Origin: an uncultured Prevotella sp.
GTDB taxonomy: Bacteria > Bacteroidota > Bacteroidia > Bacteroidales > Bacteroidaceae
Length of the DNA stretch: 64,000 nt
Reading direction: 5' to 3'
Assembly (NCBI GenBank): GCA_944320195.1
Contig: CALUGP010000006.1
Coordinates: forward strand, 1 to 64,000
Both the position numbers and the translations under genes were made by a program. Positions 51,843 to 62,494 of this stretch are shown here, one piece after another. Under the pieces are notes generated by a model. It saw only the letters and a list, made by a program, of their open reading frames with translations. It searched no databases and was not told the origin of the DNA. Within the stretch, counting starts at the first letter, position 1; the number at the start of each line of letters is the position of its first letter.

Positions 51843-53477
51843 ATGAAAAAGAAGTTATTGCTTGCATCCCTGTTGTTGGCGGCCATGCCTTTAGCTGCGC
51901 AGACATACAAGGTGAAAGTGTCAGAGGCTGACGAGCCTATGAAGAAAGGCAAGTTCGAGCCCACGTGGAAGTCGTTGGAGCAGTACCAGGTGCCCGAGTG
52001 GTTCCACAATGTCAAGTTCGGCATCTGGGCGCATTGGGGGCCGCAGTGCGTCGAAGGCAGCGGCGACTGGATGGCGCGCTCGATGTACATCGAAGGCTCA
52101 AACGAATACAAACACCATGTGGAACACTACGGCCACCCCTCCGAGGTGGGCTTCAAGGATATAATCCCGCTATGGAAAGCTGAGAAGTGGAATCCCGACA
52201 GCCTCGTTGCTTTCTACAAGGAGATAGGCGCGCAATACTTTTTCGCCCTTGGCAACCATCATGACAACATGGACTTGTGGGACAGCAAGTATCAGCCGTG
52301 GAACTCTGTGAACATGGGGCCGAAGCGCGACATACTGGCCGAGTGGGCCAAGGCGGCGCGCAAGCACGGACTGCGCTTCGGCGTAAGCCTGCACGCCGAC
52401 CACGCCTGGATATTCTACGAGCCGTCGCAGCGGCACGACCTTAACGGGCCGAAGAAGGGCGTGCCTTATGACGGCAAGCTGACAAAGAAAGACGGCAAGG
52501 GCAAGTGGTGGGAAGGCTACGACCCGCAGGACCTCTACGCCCAGAACCACAAGCTGAGCGAGAACAGCTGGGACAACGGCGCCATTCACGGCCAGTGGGC
52601 GTGGGGCGGAGGCGCAACCCTGCCTACAAAGAAGTTCTGCACGAACTTCTACAACCGCACGCTCGACGTTATAAACAGGTATGACCCCGACCTGCTTTAC
52701 TTCGACGTCACAGGCGTTCCGTTCTATCCGTTCAGCGACGCGGGCCTTAAGATAGCCGCACATTTCTATAATCACAACATGGCATCGCACGACGGAAAGC
52801 TCGAGGCCGTGATGTTCGGCAAGATACTTACCGACGAACAGAAGAAATGCCTTGTGTGGGACGTGGAGCGCGGAGCGCCCAACGAGATACTCGACCGCCC
52901 GTGGCAGTCGTGCTCGTGCATAGGCGGATGGCACTATAACACGGGCATTTACAATGGCAACGGCTACAAGTCGGCCGCTTACGTGGTGAAGCTGCTGGCC
53001 GACATAGTTAGCAAGAACGGCAATCTGCTGCTCAGCGTGCCGCTAAGAGCCGACGGAACGTTTGACGAAAAGGAGGCAAAGATACTCCGCGAGTTCGGCG
53101 GCTGGATGGCCGTAAACAAGGAGGCTATTTATGACACGCGCCCCTGGGTGAAGTTCGGCGAAGGCCCTGTGGCCGATTCTGACATTCCCCTTAACGCCCA
53201 AGGCTTCAACGAAGGCGCTTACAGCAAGGCCGGAGCTGACGAGATAAGGTTCACAACCAAGGGCGAAACGCTCTACGCCATAGTGCTTGGCTGGCCAGAG
53301 GACGGCCGGGTCGTGGTGAAATCGCTGGCCGCCGATGGCGATGCAGGCACGCATGAGGTGAATGAAGTGGAACTGCTGGGTTATGGCAAGGTGAACTTCA
53401 GGCGCACGGCTGCCGGACTGGAAGCAGATCTGCCCGTAAAGCTGAACGGCATAGCCCCCGTGCTTAAGATAAAGTGA
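51843..53477 (+). CDS. GH29 alpha-L-fucosidase
   Basis: 544 residues with a Sec signal peptide (cleavage about LAA-QTY, residue 19-20). A GH29 retaining fucosidase that releases L-fucose from glycans such as mucin. Family motifs: WFHNVKFGIWAHWGPQ near 50, YFFALGNHHDNMDLWDSKYQ near 130, RFGVSLHADHAW near 175, and DLLYFDVTG near 280 with the presumed nucleophile Asp. GNLLLSVPLRADGT near 395 precedes a C-terminal beta domain. Periplasmic or outer-membrane facing. A FucP-type transporter lies 2 kb downstream, so a fucose-foraging link is plausible. Confidence 0.9.
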   Translation: MKKKLLLASLLLAAMPLAAQTYKVKVSEADEPMKKGKFEPTWKSLEQYQVPEWFHNVKFGIWAHWGPQCVEGSGDWMARSMYIEGSNEYKHHVEHYGHPSEVGFKDIIPLWKAEKWNPDSLVAFYKEIGAQYFFALGNHHDNMDLWDSKYQPWNSVNMGPKRDILAEWAKAARKHGLRFGVSLHADHAWIFYEPSQRHDLNGPKKGVPYDGKLTKKDGKGKWWEGYDPQDLYAQNHKLSENSWDNGAIHGQWAWGGGATLPTKKFCTNFYNRTLDVINRYDPDLLYFDVTGVPFYPFSDAGLKIAAHFYNHNMASHDGKLEAVMFGKILTDEQKKCLVWDVERGAPNEILDRPWQSCSCIGGWHYNTGIYNGNGYKSAAYVVKLLADIVSKNGNLLLSVPLRADGTFDEKEAKILREFGGWMAVNKEAIYDTRPWVKFGEGPVADSDIPLNAQGFNEGAYSKAGADEIRFTTKGETLYAIVLGWPEDGRVVVKSLAADGDAGTHEVNEVELLGYGKVNFRRTAAGLEADLPVKLNGIAPVLKIK

Positions 53478-53486
53478 AAAGGCAAG

Positions 53487-53550
53487 AGTGAAAAGCGGAG
53501 AATCAATTGCCAGGCAAACTGGCTTGGTTCTTCTCTTTTCATTTTTTCAT
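53487..53550 (+). terminator. Terminator of the fucosidase gene
   Basis: Imperfect stem GTGAAAAGCGGAGAATCA... / ...GGTTCTTCTCTTTTC ending in a T-rich run. Confidence 0.6.
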
Positions 53551-53605
53551 GTCAGTCTTTTTCCTTGCTGTAAGGTTAAAGAATGTAAATAAACGTTGCC
53601 GCTCT

Positions 53606-53636
53606 CTTGCGCTGACGGTAAAAATGCTTACCTTTG
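53606..53636 (+). promoter_or_regulatory. Promoter of the Nif3-like gene
   Basis: CTTG (53606-53609) and TACCTTTG (53629-53636), 19 bases apart, 30 bases before the GTG start. Confidence 0.55.
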
Positions 53637-53665
53637 CATATTATTACATTTAAAGGCTGAAAAGC

Positions 53666-54451
53666 GTGAAAATAAGAGAAGTGGTTGACGCCCTTGAACG
53701 TTTCGCGCCCCTGCCCCTGCAAGAGAGCTTTGACAATGCCGGCTTGCAGGTAGGATTGACAGAGGCGGAAGTATCAGGGGCTTTATTGTGTCTTGACGTT
53801 ACCGAGGCGGTGGTGGACGAGGCCGTGGCCCTTGGCTGCAACCTCATAGTCAGCCATCATCCGCTGATATTCCACCCGCTCAAGCATGTCACTTACGAGA
53901 ACGACGTGCAGCGCGCCGTGGCCAAGGCGTTGAAAAACGATGTCACCGTGGTGTCGATGCACACCAACATGGACAACGCCCAGGGCGGCGTCAACTTCAA
54001 GATAGCCGAGAAAATGGAGCTTGCGGGCTGCCGCTTTTTTGCCGGAAAGACGGTTGAAGGCATTGAGTGCGGCAGCGGAGTGATAGGCGATTTGCCCGAG
54101 GCGGTGGCCGCCGATGACTTCGTGATAATGCTAAAGCGCACGTTCGATGTTGAGTGCGTTGAATGCAACCAGCTGTTGCGCCGGCCGATAAAGACCGTCG
54201 CCGTGTGCGGCGGGGCCGGTTCGTTTCTTCTGGGCGACGCCATCGCCGAAGGAGCAGACGCTTTTGTCACTGGCGAAATGCACTATCATGAGTACTTCGG
54301 GCACGAGCAGGAGATACAGATAGCCGTCATCGGCCATTACCAGAGCGAACAGTTCACCAACGAGATATTCAAGGAAATAATCGGACGGGAGTGCAAGGGC
54401 GTGAAGGCATACCTCACGAAAACCAACACAAACCCGATAATTTATTTGTAG
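53666..54451 (+). CDS. Nif3-like dinuclear metal-centre protein
   Basis: 261 residues, GTG start (the family begins MKI.E.V..LE, as here). Members form hexameric toroids with a two-metal site. Ligands are visible as His64-His65 (SHHPLIF), the Asp of HTNMDNAQGG near 100, and the late His/Glu of IGHYQSEQ near 225. Biological function in bacteria is not settled; GTP cyclohydrolase-I-like or hydrolase roles have been proposed for relatives. The zinc-ribbon gene follows after 25 bases, a gene pair commonly seen together in Bacteroidetes. Confidence 0.93.
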   Translation: MKIREVVDALERFAPLPLQESFDNAGLQVGLTEAEVSGALLCLDVTEAVVDEAVALGCNLIVSHHPLIFHPLKHVTYENDVQRAVAKALKNDVTVVSMHTNMDNAQGGVNFKIAEKMELAGCRFFAGKTVEGIECGSGVIGDLPEAVAADDFVIMLKRTFDVECVECNQLLRRPIKTVAVCGGAGSFLLGDAIAEGADAFVTGEMHYHEYFGHEQEIQIAVIGHYQSEQFTNEIFKEIIGRECKGVKAYLTKTNTNPIIYL

Positions 54452-54476
54452 CAAACGAGCAAACAAAAAAGAAAAT

Positions 54477-55337
54477 ATGGCAAAGAAAGACCCTACAGAT
54501 TTGTCGGTAGAAGAGAGGCTGAAAGCCCTTTACCAGTTGCAGACCACATTGTCGGCCATCGACGAGGAGCGTGCATTGCGCGGCGAGCTGCCACTCGAGG
54601 TGCAAGACCTTGAGGACGAAATCGCCGGACTTACCACGCGTGTTGAGAAAATCAATAATGACATTAAGGAGTTCGAGGATGCCGTCAAGCAGAAAAAGGC
54701 CGAGATCAACGAAGCTCAGGCCAGTGTGGAGCGCTATAAGACGCAACTCAATGATGTGAAAAACAACCGTGAGTATGACACTTTGAGCAAGGAGATAGAG
54801 TTCCAGACGCTTGAAATAGAGTTGTGCAACAAGAAAATTCGCGAGGCCAACGCCAAGGTTGAGGAGAAAAACGCCGACCTTAAGGCCACGGAAGAGCAGA
54901 TTGCAGACCGCCGTCAGGCTCTCGAAGAGAAGAAGAACGAGCTCGAAGAGATTATGGAAGAGACCCGTGCCGAGGAAGAACGCCTGAAAGAAAAGGCCAA
55001 GGAGTTGGAAGTTAAGATTGAGCCTCGCCTGTTGGCCAGCTTCAAGCGTATCCGCAAGAACGCGCGCAACGGCCTCGGCATCGTTTACGTGCAGCGTGAC
55101 GCTTGCGGCGGATGCTTCAACAAGATTCCCCCACAGCGCCAGCTTGACATCAAGATGCATAAGAAAATCATTGTCTGTGAGTATTGCGGACGCATATTGA
55201 TTGACCCGGAACTGGCCGGCGTAAAGACCGACAAGCCAGCTGAGGAGAAGCCGAAGCGCAAGCGTGCAATACGCAAACGCGTGGTGAAGAACACCGACGA
55301 GGCCGACGACTTCGTGCCCGAAGAGAGGCTGTCGTAA
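54477..55337 (+). CDS. Coiled-coil protein with C4-type zinc ribbon
   Basis: 286 residues. Residues about 10-190 are almost entirely heptad-rich helix (long antiparallel coiled coil), followed by a zinc ribbon with CGGC (about 205-208) and CEYC (about 229-232). A basic Lys/Arg/Pro tail completes it. Fold matches the CT398/DUF164-type family; those proteins probably bind nucleic acids or protein partners. Cytoplasmic. Probably in operon with the Nif3-like gene. Confidence 0.88.
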   Translation: MAKKDPTDLSVEERLKALYQLQTTLSAIDEERALRGELPLEVQDLEDEIAGLTTRVEKINNDIKEFEDAVKQKKAEINEAQASVERYKTQLNDVKNNREYDTLSKEIEFQTLEIELCNKKIREANAKVEEKNADLKATEEQIADRRQALEEKKNELEEIMEETRAEEERLKEKAKELEVKIEPRLLASFKRIRKNARNGLGIVYVQRDACGGCFNKIPPQRQLDIKMHKKIIVCEYCGRILIDPELAGVKTDKPAEEKPKRKRAIRKRVVKNTDEADDFVPEERLS

Positions 55338-55346
55338 TGCTTTTTC

Positions 55347-55433
55347 CGGTTATGGGGTCGTGAGATTGTTAGGTTATAAGGCATTTGCTTAACCTTAGAC
55401 CATGTAATCACACAACTTCATAACCAGAAAAAA
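55347..55433 (+). terminator. Long imperfect inverted repeat after the zinc-ribbon gene
   Basis: TTTTCCGGTTATG ... AGGTTA and TAACCT ... CATAACCAGAAAA are complementary across a 13-base centre, with bulges. It could act as a terminator. Confidence 0.5.
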
Positions 55434-55474
55434 CATGACCTGAAATAACAATAATCATATAAAACTTTAAGACC

Positions 55475-56716
55475 ATGAACCAAGAACCTAAGCAAAATTA
55501 CACGTTTGCGCTTATTGTCGTGTTCATCGTATGCTTCCTGATAGGATTCATCACGACGATGAACAATTCAATGATTGCCTTCTGCTCGGAGGCGTTCCAC
55601 CTCACAGCCCAGCAAGGCCAGTATGTAAACACCGCCTTTTACGGGGCTTATCTCTTGTCTATACCTTTCGCTTTCCTTATGAGCAAAATAGGTTATAAGA
55701 ACACTCTTATCCTCGGTCTTGCCGTGTCGGGCGTGGGGTTTGTCATCAATTCCATCGGCATCAATTCGGCCATAGCCGCCGGTGCCAACGTTTATGCCAT
55801 CTTCCTTGCGTCAATGTGCCTCGTGGCAATGGGCGTGGTGATGCTCCAGAACGTGGCCAACCCGTATGTCATGGTGCTCGGCTCGCCTGAGAAGGGGGCG
55901 TTCCGCATGACGTTGAGCCAGGCTCTCAACAGCGTGGCGACCACCGTTGCGCCGCTTTTCATCACATATGTGATCATCAACGGCAAGGCTCCGGCTCCCG
56001 AGTATGTGCCCGGCCCGTTCCTCGGCCTTGGCATATTTACCGTGATTATCTGTCTTATCCTTGTGTTCCTCAAGCTGCCGCGCATTGACGAAGGCGCACA
56101 GGCTGAGGCTGCCGGCGAGCACCGCGAGTATAAGGACAGCGTGTTCAAGTATCCCCACGTGTGGCTCGGAGCGCTCGGCATATTCATGTACATGGGCGTT
56201 GAGATTGGCGTTCCGTCAATGTTGCCTTACCGTTTCCAGACTCTGTATCCTGAAATGGACTCTTCCGCCCTTGCGGCTCTTGCCACACAGTATCTCGCCT
56301 TCTATTGGGGCGGCATGATGGTGGGCCGTTTCATCGGTGCGGGCATACTTACCAAGTTCCAGCCGCGCAAGCTTTTGACGGCGTGCGTAAGCCTTGGCAT
56401 CCTGTGCATCGGCCTTTCGCTCGTTCTTGTTGACAGCATGGTGGGCATTTGGTGCATGCTTGCAGCAGGCTTGTTCCACTCTGTTATGTGGCCGCTCATC
56501 TTCAACCTCGGCCTCCAGGCGCTCGGCCCTCACACCAAGGCCGCTACGGGCATCATCAATACGGGTGTCATCGGCGCGGCCATCCTTATGCCTGTAATGG
56601 GCTCTGTGGTTGACGCTACGGGCGTGGTAATCGCTATGTGCATAATGTTCGTGTTCTATGCTTACATCCTTTGGTTCTGCAACTTCGGCAGCAAGATAGG
56701 CATAGACGTGAAATAA
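55475..56716 (+). CDS. FucP-type sugar:proton symporter (FHS family MFS)
   Basis: 413 residues, 12 membrane helices, of the fucose/glucose-galactose (FHS) branch of the major facilitator family. CFLIGFITTMNNSMIAF, FYGAYLLSIPFAFLMSKIGYK, LVAMGVVMLQNVANPYV, LTQALN-like LSQALNSVATTVAPL and FMYMGVEIGVPSMLPY are characteristic. Substrate is probably L-fucose or a hexose. The GH29 gene nearby favours fucose, but no fucI/fucK is in the window. Confidence 0.88.
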   Translation: MNQEPKQNYTFALIVVFIVCFLIGFITTMNNSMIAFCSEAFHLTAQQGQYVNTAFYGAYLLSIPFAFLMSKIGYKNTLILGLAVSGVGFVINSIGINSAIAAGANVYAIFLASMCLVAMGVVMLQNVANPYVMVLGSPEKGAFRMTLSQALNSVATTVAPLFITYVIINGKAPAPEYVPGPFLGLGIFTVIICLILVFLKLPRIDEGAQAEAAGEHREYKDSVFKYPHVWLGALGIFMYMGVEIGVPSMLPYRFQTLYPEMDSSALAALATQYLAFYWGGMMVGRFIGAGILTKFQPRKLLTACVSLGILCIGLSLVLVDSMVGIWCMLAAGLFHSVMWPLIFNLGLQALGPHTKAATGIINTGVIGAAILMPVMGSVVDATGVVIAMCIMFVFYAYILWFCNFGSKIGIDVK

Positions 56717-56737
56717 GACTGATATTTGAAAGTCAAG

Positions 56738-56790
56738 AGTGAAGCATTCGATACCTTGCTGTGTATCGGGTGCTTCACTTTTTGTTTTTT
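56738..56790 (+). terminator. Terminator of the sugar transporter gene
   Basis: AGTGAAGCA..CGATACC and GTATCGGGTGCTTCACT form a stem ending in TTTTTGTTTTTT. Confidence 0.8.
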
Positions 56791-56814
56791 ATGCTTTGAT
56801 GTGCGATGCCTAGC

Positions 56815-57025
56815 GGTTTTGCAAAAGGCCGTCTTTGGGCTTGCAAAAGGGCATGAATGAGAAGCTGAAAGGTCGTCTTTTGCGAGCTGAAAGACGGCCT
56901 TTTACATTCTTGTCTGCCATGTGGCTGTTGACGGTATATGTCCTTATGTTTTTCTGTTTGTCTTATTTCGGTTGTGTAATCGTGTGAAGTAAAGTTAATG
57001 TAGGTTGTTGTTTCTTTAGATTTTA
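56815..57025. repeat. AAAGACGGCC-type repeat, locus 6, and spacer
   Basis: TTTTGCAAAAGGCCGTCTTT, AAAGGTCGTCTTTTGCG and AAAGACGGCCTTTTAC lie between 56816 and 56905. Beyond that, AT-rich spacer with no gene. Confidence 0.55.
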
Positions 57026-57055
57026 CCCCCCCATAGGGAAAATTTCGTATCTTTG
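57026..57055 (+). promoter_or_regulatory. Promoter of DUF4377 lipoprotein gene with C7 tract
   Basis: TATCTTTG at 57048-57055. The -33 position coincides with the start of a seven-C run (57026-57032), as a G7 run does at the fimbrial promoter. Confidence 0.5.
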
Positions 57056-57095
57056 CGCTGTTGCAAACATTGTGCATTAACCAAAAACAGTTTAT

Positions 57096-57926
57096 ATGAA
57101 CAAGTGTCTTTTGCCATTGATTCTGCTTGCCGGAATGCTCATGTCTGCTTGCAGTCTGGATGATGACGACGAGCCGAAGGACGTGGTCAAGGAAATCTTG
57201 ATGTCAGTGTCGGCCGAGACGGGCATAACTTACGACCTTTTCGACACCAACGCGGAGCATCCCATAGAGTGCATGCTCGTGAAGGAAGAGGGCGGAGACG
57301 GGCAGTGGATGCCCCTGATGTTCGGCGCAATAGAAGGTTTTACTTACGTGAAGGGGCACAGTTACGAGCTGAAAGTAAGGAAAACGATACTCGCCAATCC
57401 GCCTGCCGACGGTTCCAATTGCAGGTATAAGCTGATAGAAATACTTGACGACAGGGTGGTGACGGAGCCGGAAACGCCGGAAGAGCCGGTGATAGAGAGC
57501 GAGGCCGACATTGAGTATTATGATCTGTGCCCGTTTGACAAGTACGCCATAGAGCCTGAAATAAAGGTGAACAAGGACGGCGACGTGCTCATTTATGGCG
57601 GCACTATGGCGTATCTGCCGTATGAAAGCAAGCGTATTTACGTGGAAAATGTGTTGCCGAAGGACGATCCTGACTGGGTTTTGTTCAACAAAGTGCCATA
57701 TCAGGCGTATTACGCCTACGTCATTTCGCCGCTTGCCGACGAAATAAGGCTTGTAAGGACGGAGGGCGGCGGCCCTATGCTGAAGAATGTCATACCGGCG
57801 GACGAATACAGGCAGGTGCTTGACATTGTTTCAGACGGCACGAAGCTGGAATATTCTCTTGTCCTTGCAAACATATATAAGTATGGCCTTCAGAAGCTTA
57901 CGTTCACCGTCAGCATGGGACAGTGA
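57096..57926 (+). CDS. DUF4377-type lipoprotein
   Basis: 276 residues. Lipobox MSAC with Cys19, then an acidic DDDDEP tether. Residues about 60-120 match DUF4377: GQWMPLMFGAIEGFTYVKGH, LKVRKTILANPPADGS, YKLIEIL. The rest (about 140-276) is a second beta-rich domain without recognised relatives. Envelope-associated; function unknown. It ends shortly before the promoter of the thiamine operon. Confidence 0.7.
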   Translation: MNKCLLPLILLAGMLMSACSLDDDDEPKDVVKEILMSVSAETGITYDLFDTNAEHPIECMLVKEEGGDGQWMPLMFGAIEGFTYVKGHSYELKVRKTILANPPADGSNCRYKLIEILDDRVVTEPETPEEPVIESEADIEYYDLCPFDKYAIEPEIKVNKDGDVLIYGGTMAYLPYESKRIYVENVLPKDDPDWVLFNKVPYQAYYAYVISPLADEIRLVRTEGGGPMLKNVIPADEYRQVLDIVSDGTKLEYSLVLANIYKYGLQKLTFTVSMGQ

Positions 57927-57963
57927 CTTTTTATGTTTGCGCGAAATAAAAACACTTAAAAGT

Positions 57964-57994
57964 TTTGCCGTTACATATTAAAGCGTTATCTTTG
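57964..57994 (+). promoter_or_regulatory. Promoter of the thiamine operon
   Basis: TTTG (57964-57967) and TATCTTTG (57987-57994), 19 bases apart, immediately upstream of the TPP riboswitch. Confidence 0.75.
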
Positions 57995-58000
57995 CGGACG

Positions 58001-58101
58001 TACTCAAAAGGTGGTGCCACGGATGATGCGGGAAGCAGTCTGTGGCTGAGAAGATACACATTGCACCAGTACGGGTAATGCCGACGCTGGGATTTTGGTG
58101 A
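58001..58101 (+). ncRNA. TPP riboswitch (THI element)
   Basis: Conserved parts are visible: GGTGCC (58013-58018), GGCTGAGA (58044-58051), GGGTAATGCCGACGCTGGGA near 58073-58092. The closing P1 stem is CAAAA (58005-58009) with TTTTG (58093-58097). The stretch GATGATGCGGGAAGCAGTC between GGTGCC and CTGAGA is an extended P3 arm. A weak ACGCAT/ATGCGT stem and a T-rich run (about 58117-58152) follow and might be the expression platform. It controls the thiD-thiE/thiC/thi4 operon by binding thiamine pyrophosphate. Confidence 0.9.
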
Positions 58102-58181
58102 CATACTTTCTTTCTTACGCATAACCCATAGTTGCCATGCGTTCCGTCTTTTCCAGTACATAATATAATAAAGACAGAACG

Positions 58182-59663
58182 ATGAAAAGATACGTAACGG
58201 CATTGACGATAGCAGGTTCCGACCCATCCGGCGGAGCAGGGATACAGGCTGACTTGAAGACTTTTTCGGCCCTTGGCGTATATGGCGCATCGGCCATTAC
58301 GGCCGTAACCGTGCAGAATACGCAGAGCGTGAAGTATGTACACAAGCTTCCTACGCAGGTGGTTTACGACCAGATTGTAACCGTTATGGAAGACGTTGCA
58401 GTAGATGCTGTGAAGATAGGCATGGTGAACGATGCCGAGACGCTTGACGTCGTAGTGCGCGCTTTGACGGCGTACAGACCGAAGTTTCTGGTGGTTGACC
58501 CCGTTATGGTGTCTACAAGCGGATGCGCCTTGATGCAGCCCGATGCCTTGGCTGTTATGAAGGAACGGTTGCTGCCCATGGCCGACTTGGTTACGCCCAA
58601 CTTGCCCGAGGCCTGGACTTTGGCCGGTACGGACACGTCGGTGGACGATGCGGCTCAAGCCATATTGCGGCTTGGCGTTAAGGCATTGCTCATCAAGGGC
58701 GGCCATGCCGGGGGAAAGACGAAGACAGACTACCTATATATATATAAAGGTGAAGGTGTCAAGCGCGTGGAGCTGTCGGCAGAGACGGTTGACACAGTGA
58801 ACACTCACGGCACGGGATGCACCCTTTCGTCTGCCATCGCCGCTTTGTTGGCCCGTGGCAACGGGCTTGAAGATGCCGTGCGACAGGCCAAGGAGTATCT
58901 TACGGAGGCGTTGAAGGCCGGTGCCGACGTACACGTAGGGCAAGGTCACGGGCCTGTGTGTCACTTTTATGAAGGTGGAATTATGAGGTCGCTGGCTTAT
59001 AAGATTGTACCGTTTGACTGTAAAACATCAAAACAGTATGACCTTAAAATCGCCTCACGCCTGCAATTCATCACACATTTTACCGATAAATATTCATATT
59101 ACGACTCGGCGATGATGGCTCTTGAGGGTGGTTGCCGATGGATTCAGCTGCGCATGAAGGATGCCGACGAGGCCGAGATTGAGCGTGTGGCGCGGCTCAT
59201 TCTACCTGAATGCAGGCGCAAGGGGGCGGTGTTTGTCATCGACGACCACGTGGAGATGGCTCTCCGTGTGGGGGCTGACGGCGTGCATCTTGGCAAGAAC
59301 GACATGCCTGTAAACGAGGCACGCCGCCTTGCAGGTGACGGTTTCATAATCGGCGGCACGGCAAATACGTTTGAAGACGTGCAGAGGCTTGTAGCGCAAG
59401 GTGCCGATTACATAGGTTGCGGTCCGTTCCGTTTCACCACGACGAAGAAAAACCTGGCTCCGATGCTTGGCATCGAAGGCTACAAGCGCATCCTCTCGCA
59501 AATGAAGGAACACGGTATCGGGCTTCCTCTCATAGCCATCGGCGGCATAACCAGTGACGACATACCGCAGCTTATGGCCGCAGGAGTGTCGGGTATCGCC
59601 CTTAGTGGCAGCGTGTTGCGTGCCGAAAATCCAGTTGAGGAAATGAGAAAAGTAGTTGAAAAA

Positions 59664-59675
<12 letters not shown>
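58182..59675 (+). CDS. thiDE: ThiD-ThiE fusion: HMP(-P) kinase and thiamine-phosphate synthase
   Basis: 497 residues. Residues 1-265 are Thi[31 protein letters not shown], and [12 protein letters not shown] with the anion-hole Cys. It phosphorylates hydroxymethylpyrimidine twice. Residues about 285-497 are Thi[47 protein letters not shown], and AIGGIT near 455. It joins HMP-PP to thiazole phosphate. Both halves look active. First gene of the operon, directly behind the riboswitch. Confidence 0.95.
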
Positions 59676-61453
<1,778 letters not shown>

Positions 61454-61454
61454 T

Positions 61455-61590
61455 TTTTGAAGTTAAAGAATTTAGAGAAGTTATAGAAGTTAAAGCCAAA
61501 TGCTTTGATTGGCAAGGCAATGGCTTTAACTTCTTAGCCTGCAAAATGGGCGATAACTTCTTTAACTTCTATAAATTCCAATAAACCTAT
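61455..61590. repeat. AAGTTAAAGAA facing-arm repeat between thiC and thi4
   Basis: GAAGTTAAAGAATTTAGAGA and AGTTATAGAAGTTAAAGCC (61456-61497) face GGCTTTAACTTCTTAGCC and GATAACTTCTTTAACTTC (61520-61570). Confidence 0.65.
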
Positions 61591-61608
61591 TATAAAACAA
61601 TAACAAAA

Positions 61609-62379
61609 ATGATTGAAAAGAAAGTTTCACAGGGTATCATCAGTACCTATTTCGAGAAGTTGGAAAGAAACCTCGACATCGACGTTGCCATCGTTGGCGG
61701 CGGCCCGTCGGGCATTGTTGCGGCTTATTATTTGGCAAAGGCAGGCCTAAAAGTAGCCCAGTTCGACCGCAAATTGTCGCCCGGCGGCGGCATGTGGGGC
61801 GGTGCCATGATGTTCAACCAGATTGTTGTTCAGGAAGAAGCGATTGACATTGTAAAGGATTTCGACATCAATTATAAGCCTTACGGCGACGGACTTTACG
61901 TTATGGACTCCGTTGAAAGCACATCGGCACTGCTCTATAAGGCTGTGCACGAGGGCGCGACAATCTTCAACTGCTACTCTGTTGAAGATGTGGTGTTCAA
62001 GAACAACGTTGTAAGCGGGGTTGTAGTAAACTGGACCCCGGTTCTCCGCGAGGGGCTGCACGTCGACCCGTTGAACATAATGGCCAAGTGCGTAATCGAC
62101 GGAACGGGCCATGACAGCGAGATGTGCAAGACTGTTGCACGCAAGAACGGCATCCGCCTGGCTACCGACACGGGTGATGTTATCGGTGAACGCTCGCTCG
62201 ACGTGGTTGCAGGCGAGGAAGAAGTTGTAAACGGAACGAAAGAGATTTACCCCGGACTTTACGTCTGCGGCATGGCTGCTTCAGCCGTCAGCGGCACGCC
62301 TCGCATGGGACCTATTTTCGGCGGAATGCTGATGTCAGGCAAGAAGGTGGCCCAGCTGATTATTGAAAGACTTAAATAA
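61609..62379 (+). CDS. thi4: Thi4-type thiazole synthase (sulfide-dependent type)
   Basis: 256 residues. Makes ADP-thiazole from NAD, glycine and a sulfur donor. NAD-binding GGGPSG (30-35), the SPGGGMWGGAMMFN loop, and CVIDGTGHDSEM are diagnostic. Where suicidal plant/yeast Thi4 has the sulfur-donating Cys, this protein has His151 (GLHVDPLN). It therefore should be the catalytic type using free sulfide, as in anaerobic archaea. This replaces the ThiF/S/G/H route, none of which is in the operon. Confidence 0.92.
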   Translation: MIEKKVSQGIISTYFEKLERNLDIDVAIVGGGPSGIVAAYYLAKAGLKVAQFDRKLSPGGGMWGGAMMFNQIVVQEEAIDIVKDFDINYKPYGDGLYVMDSVESTSALLYKAVHEGATIFNCYSVEDVVFKNNVVSGVVVNWTPVLREGLHVDPLNIMAKCVIDGTGHDSEMCKTVARKNGIRLATDTGDVIGERSLDVVAGEEEVVNGTKEIYPGLYVCGMAASAVSGTPRMGPIFGGMLMSGKKVAQLIIERLK

Positions 62380-62490
62380 ATTAAGAATTAAGAATTAAGA
62401 AAATATGCTTTTTGTTATATATAAAAATGGTATTTTTCTTAATTCTTAACTCTTAATTCTTAGTTTCCAAAACTCTTAATTCTTAACTTA
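62378..62490. repeat. AATTAAGAATTAAG facing-arm repeat between thi4 and thiE-like gene
   Basis: Left arm about 62380-62404; complementary right arm copies at 62436-62462 and 62471-62489. Confidence 0.65.
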
Positions 62491-62494
62491 AAAA

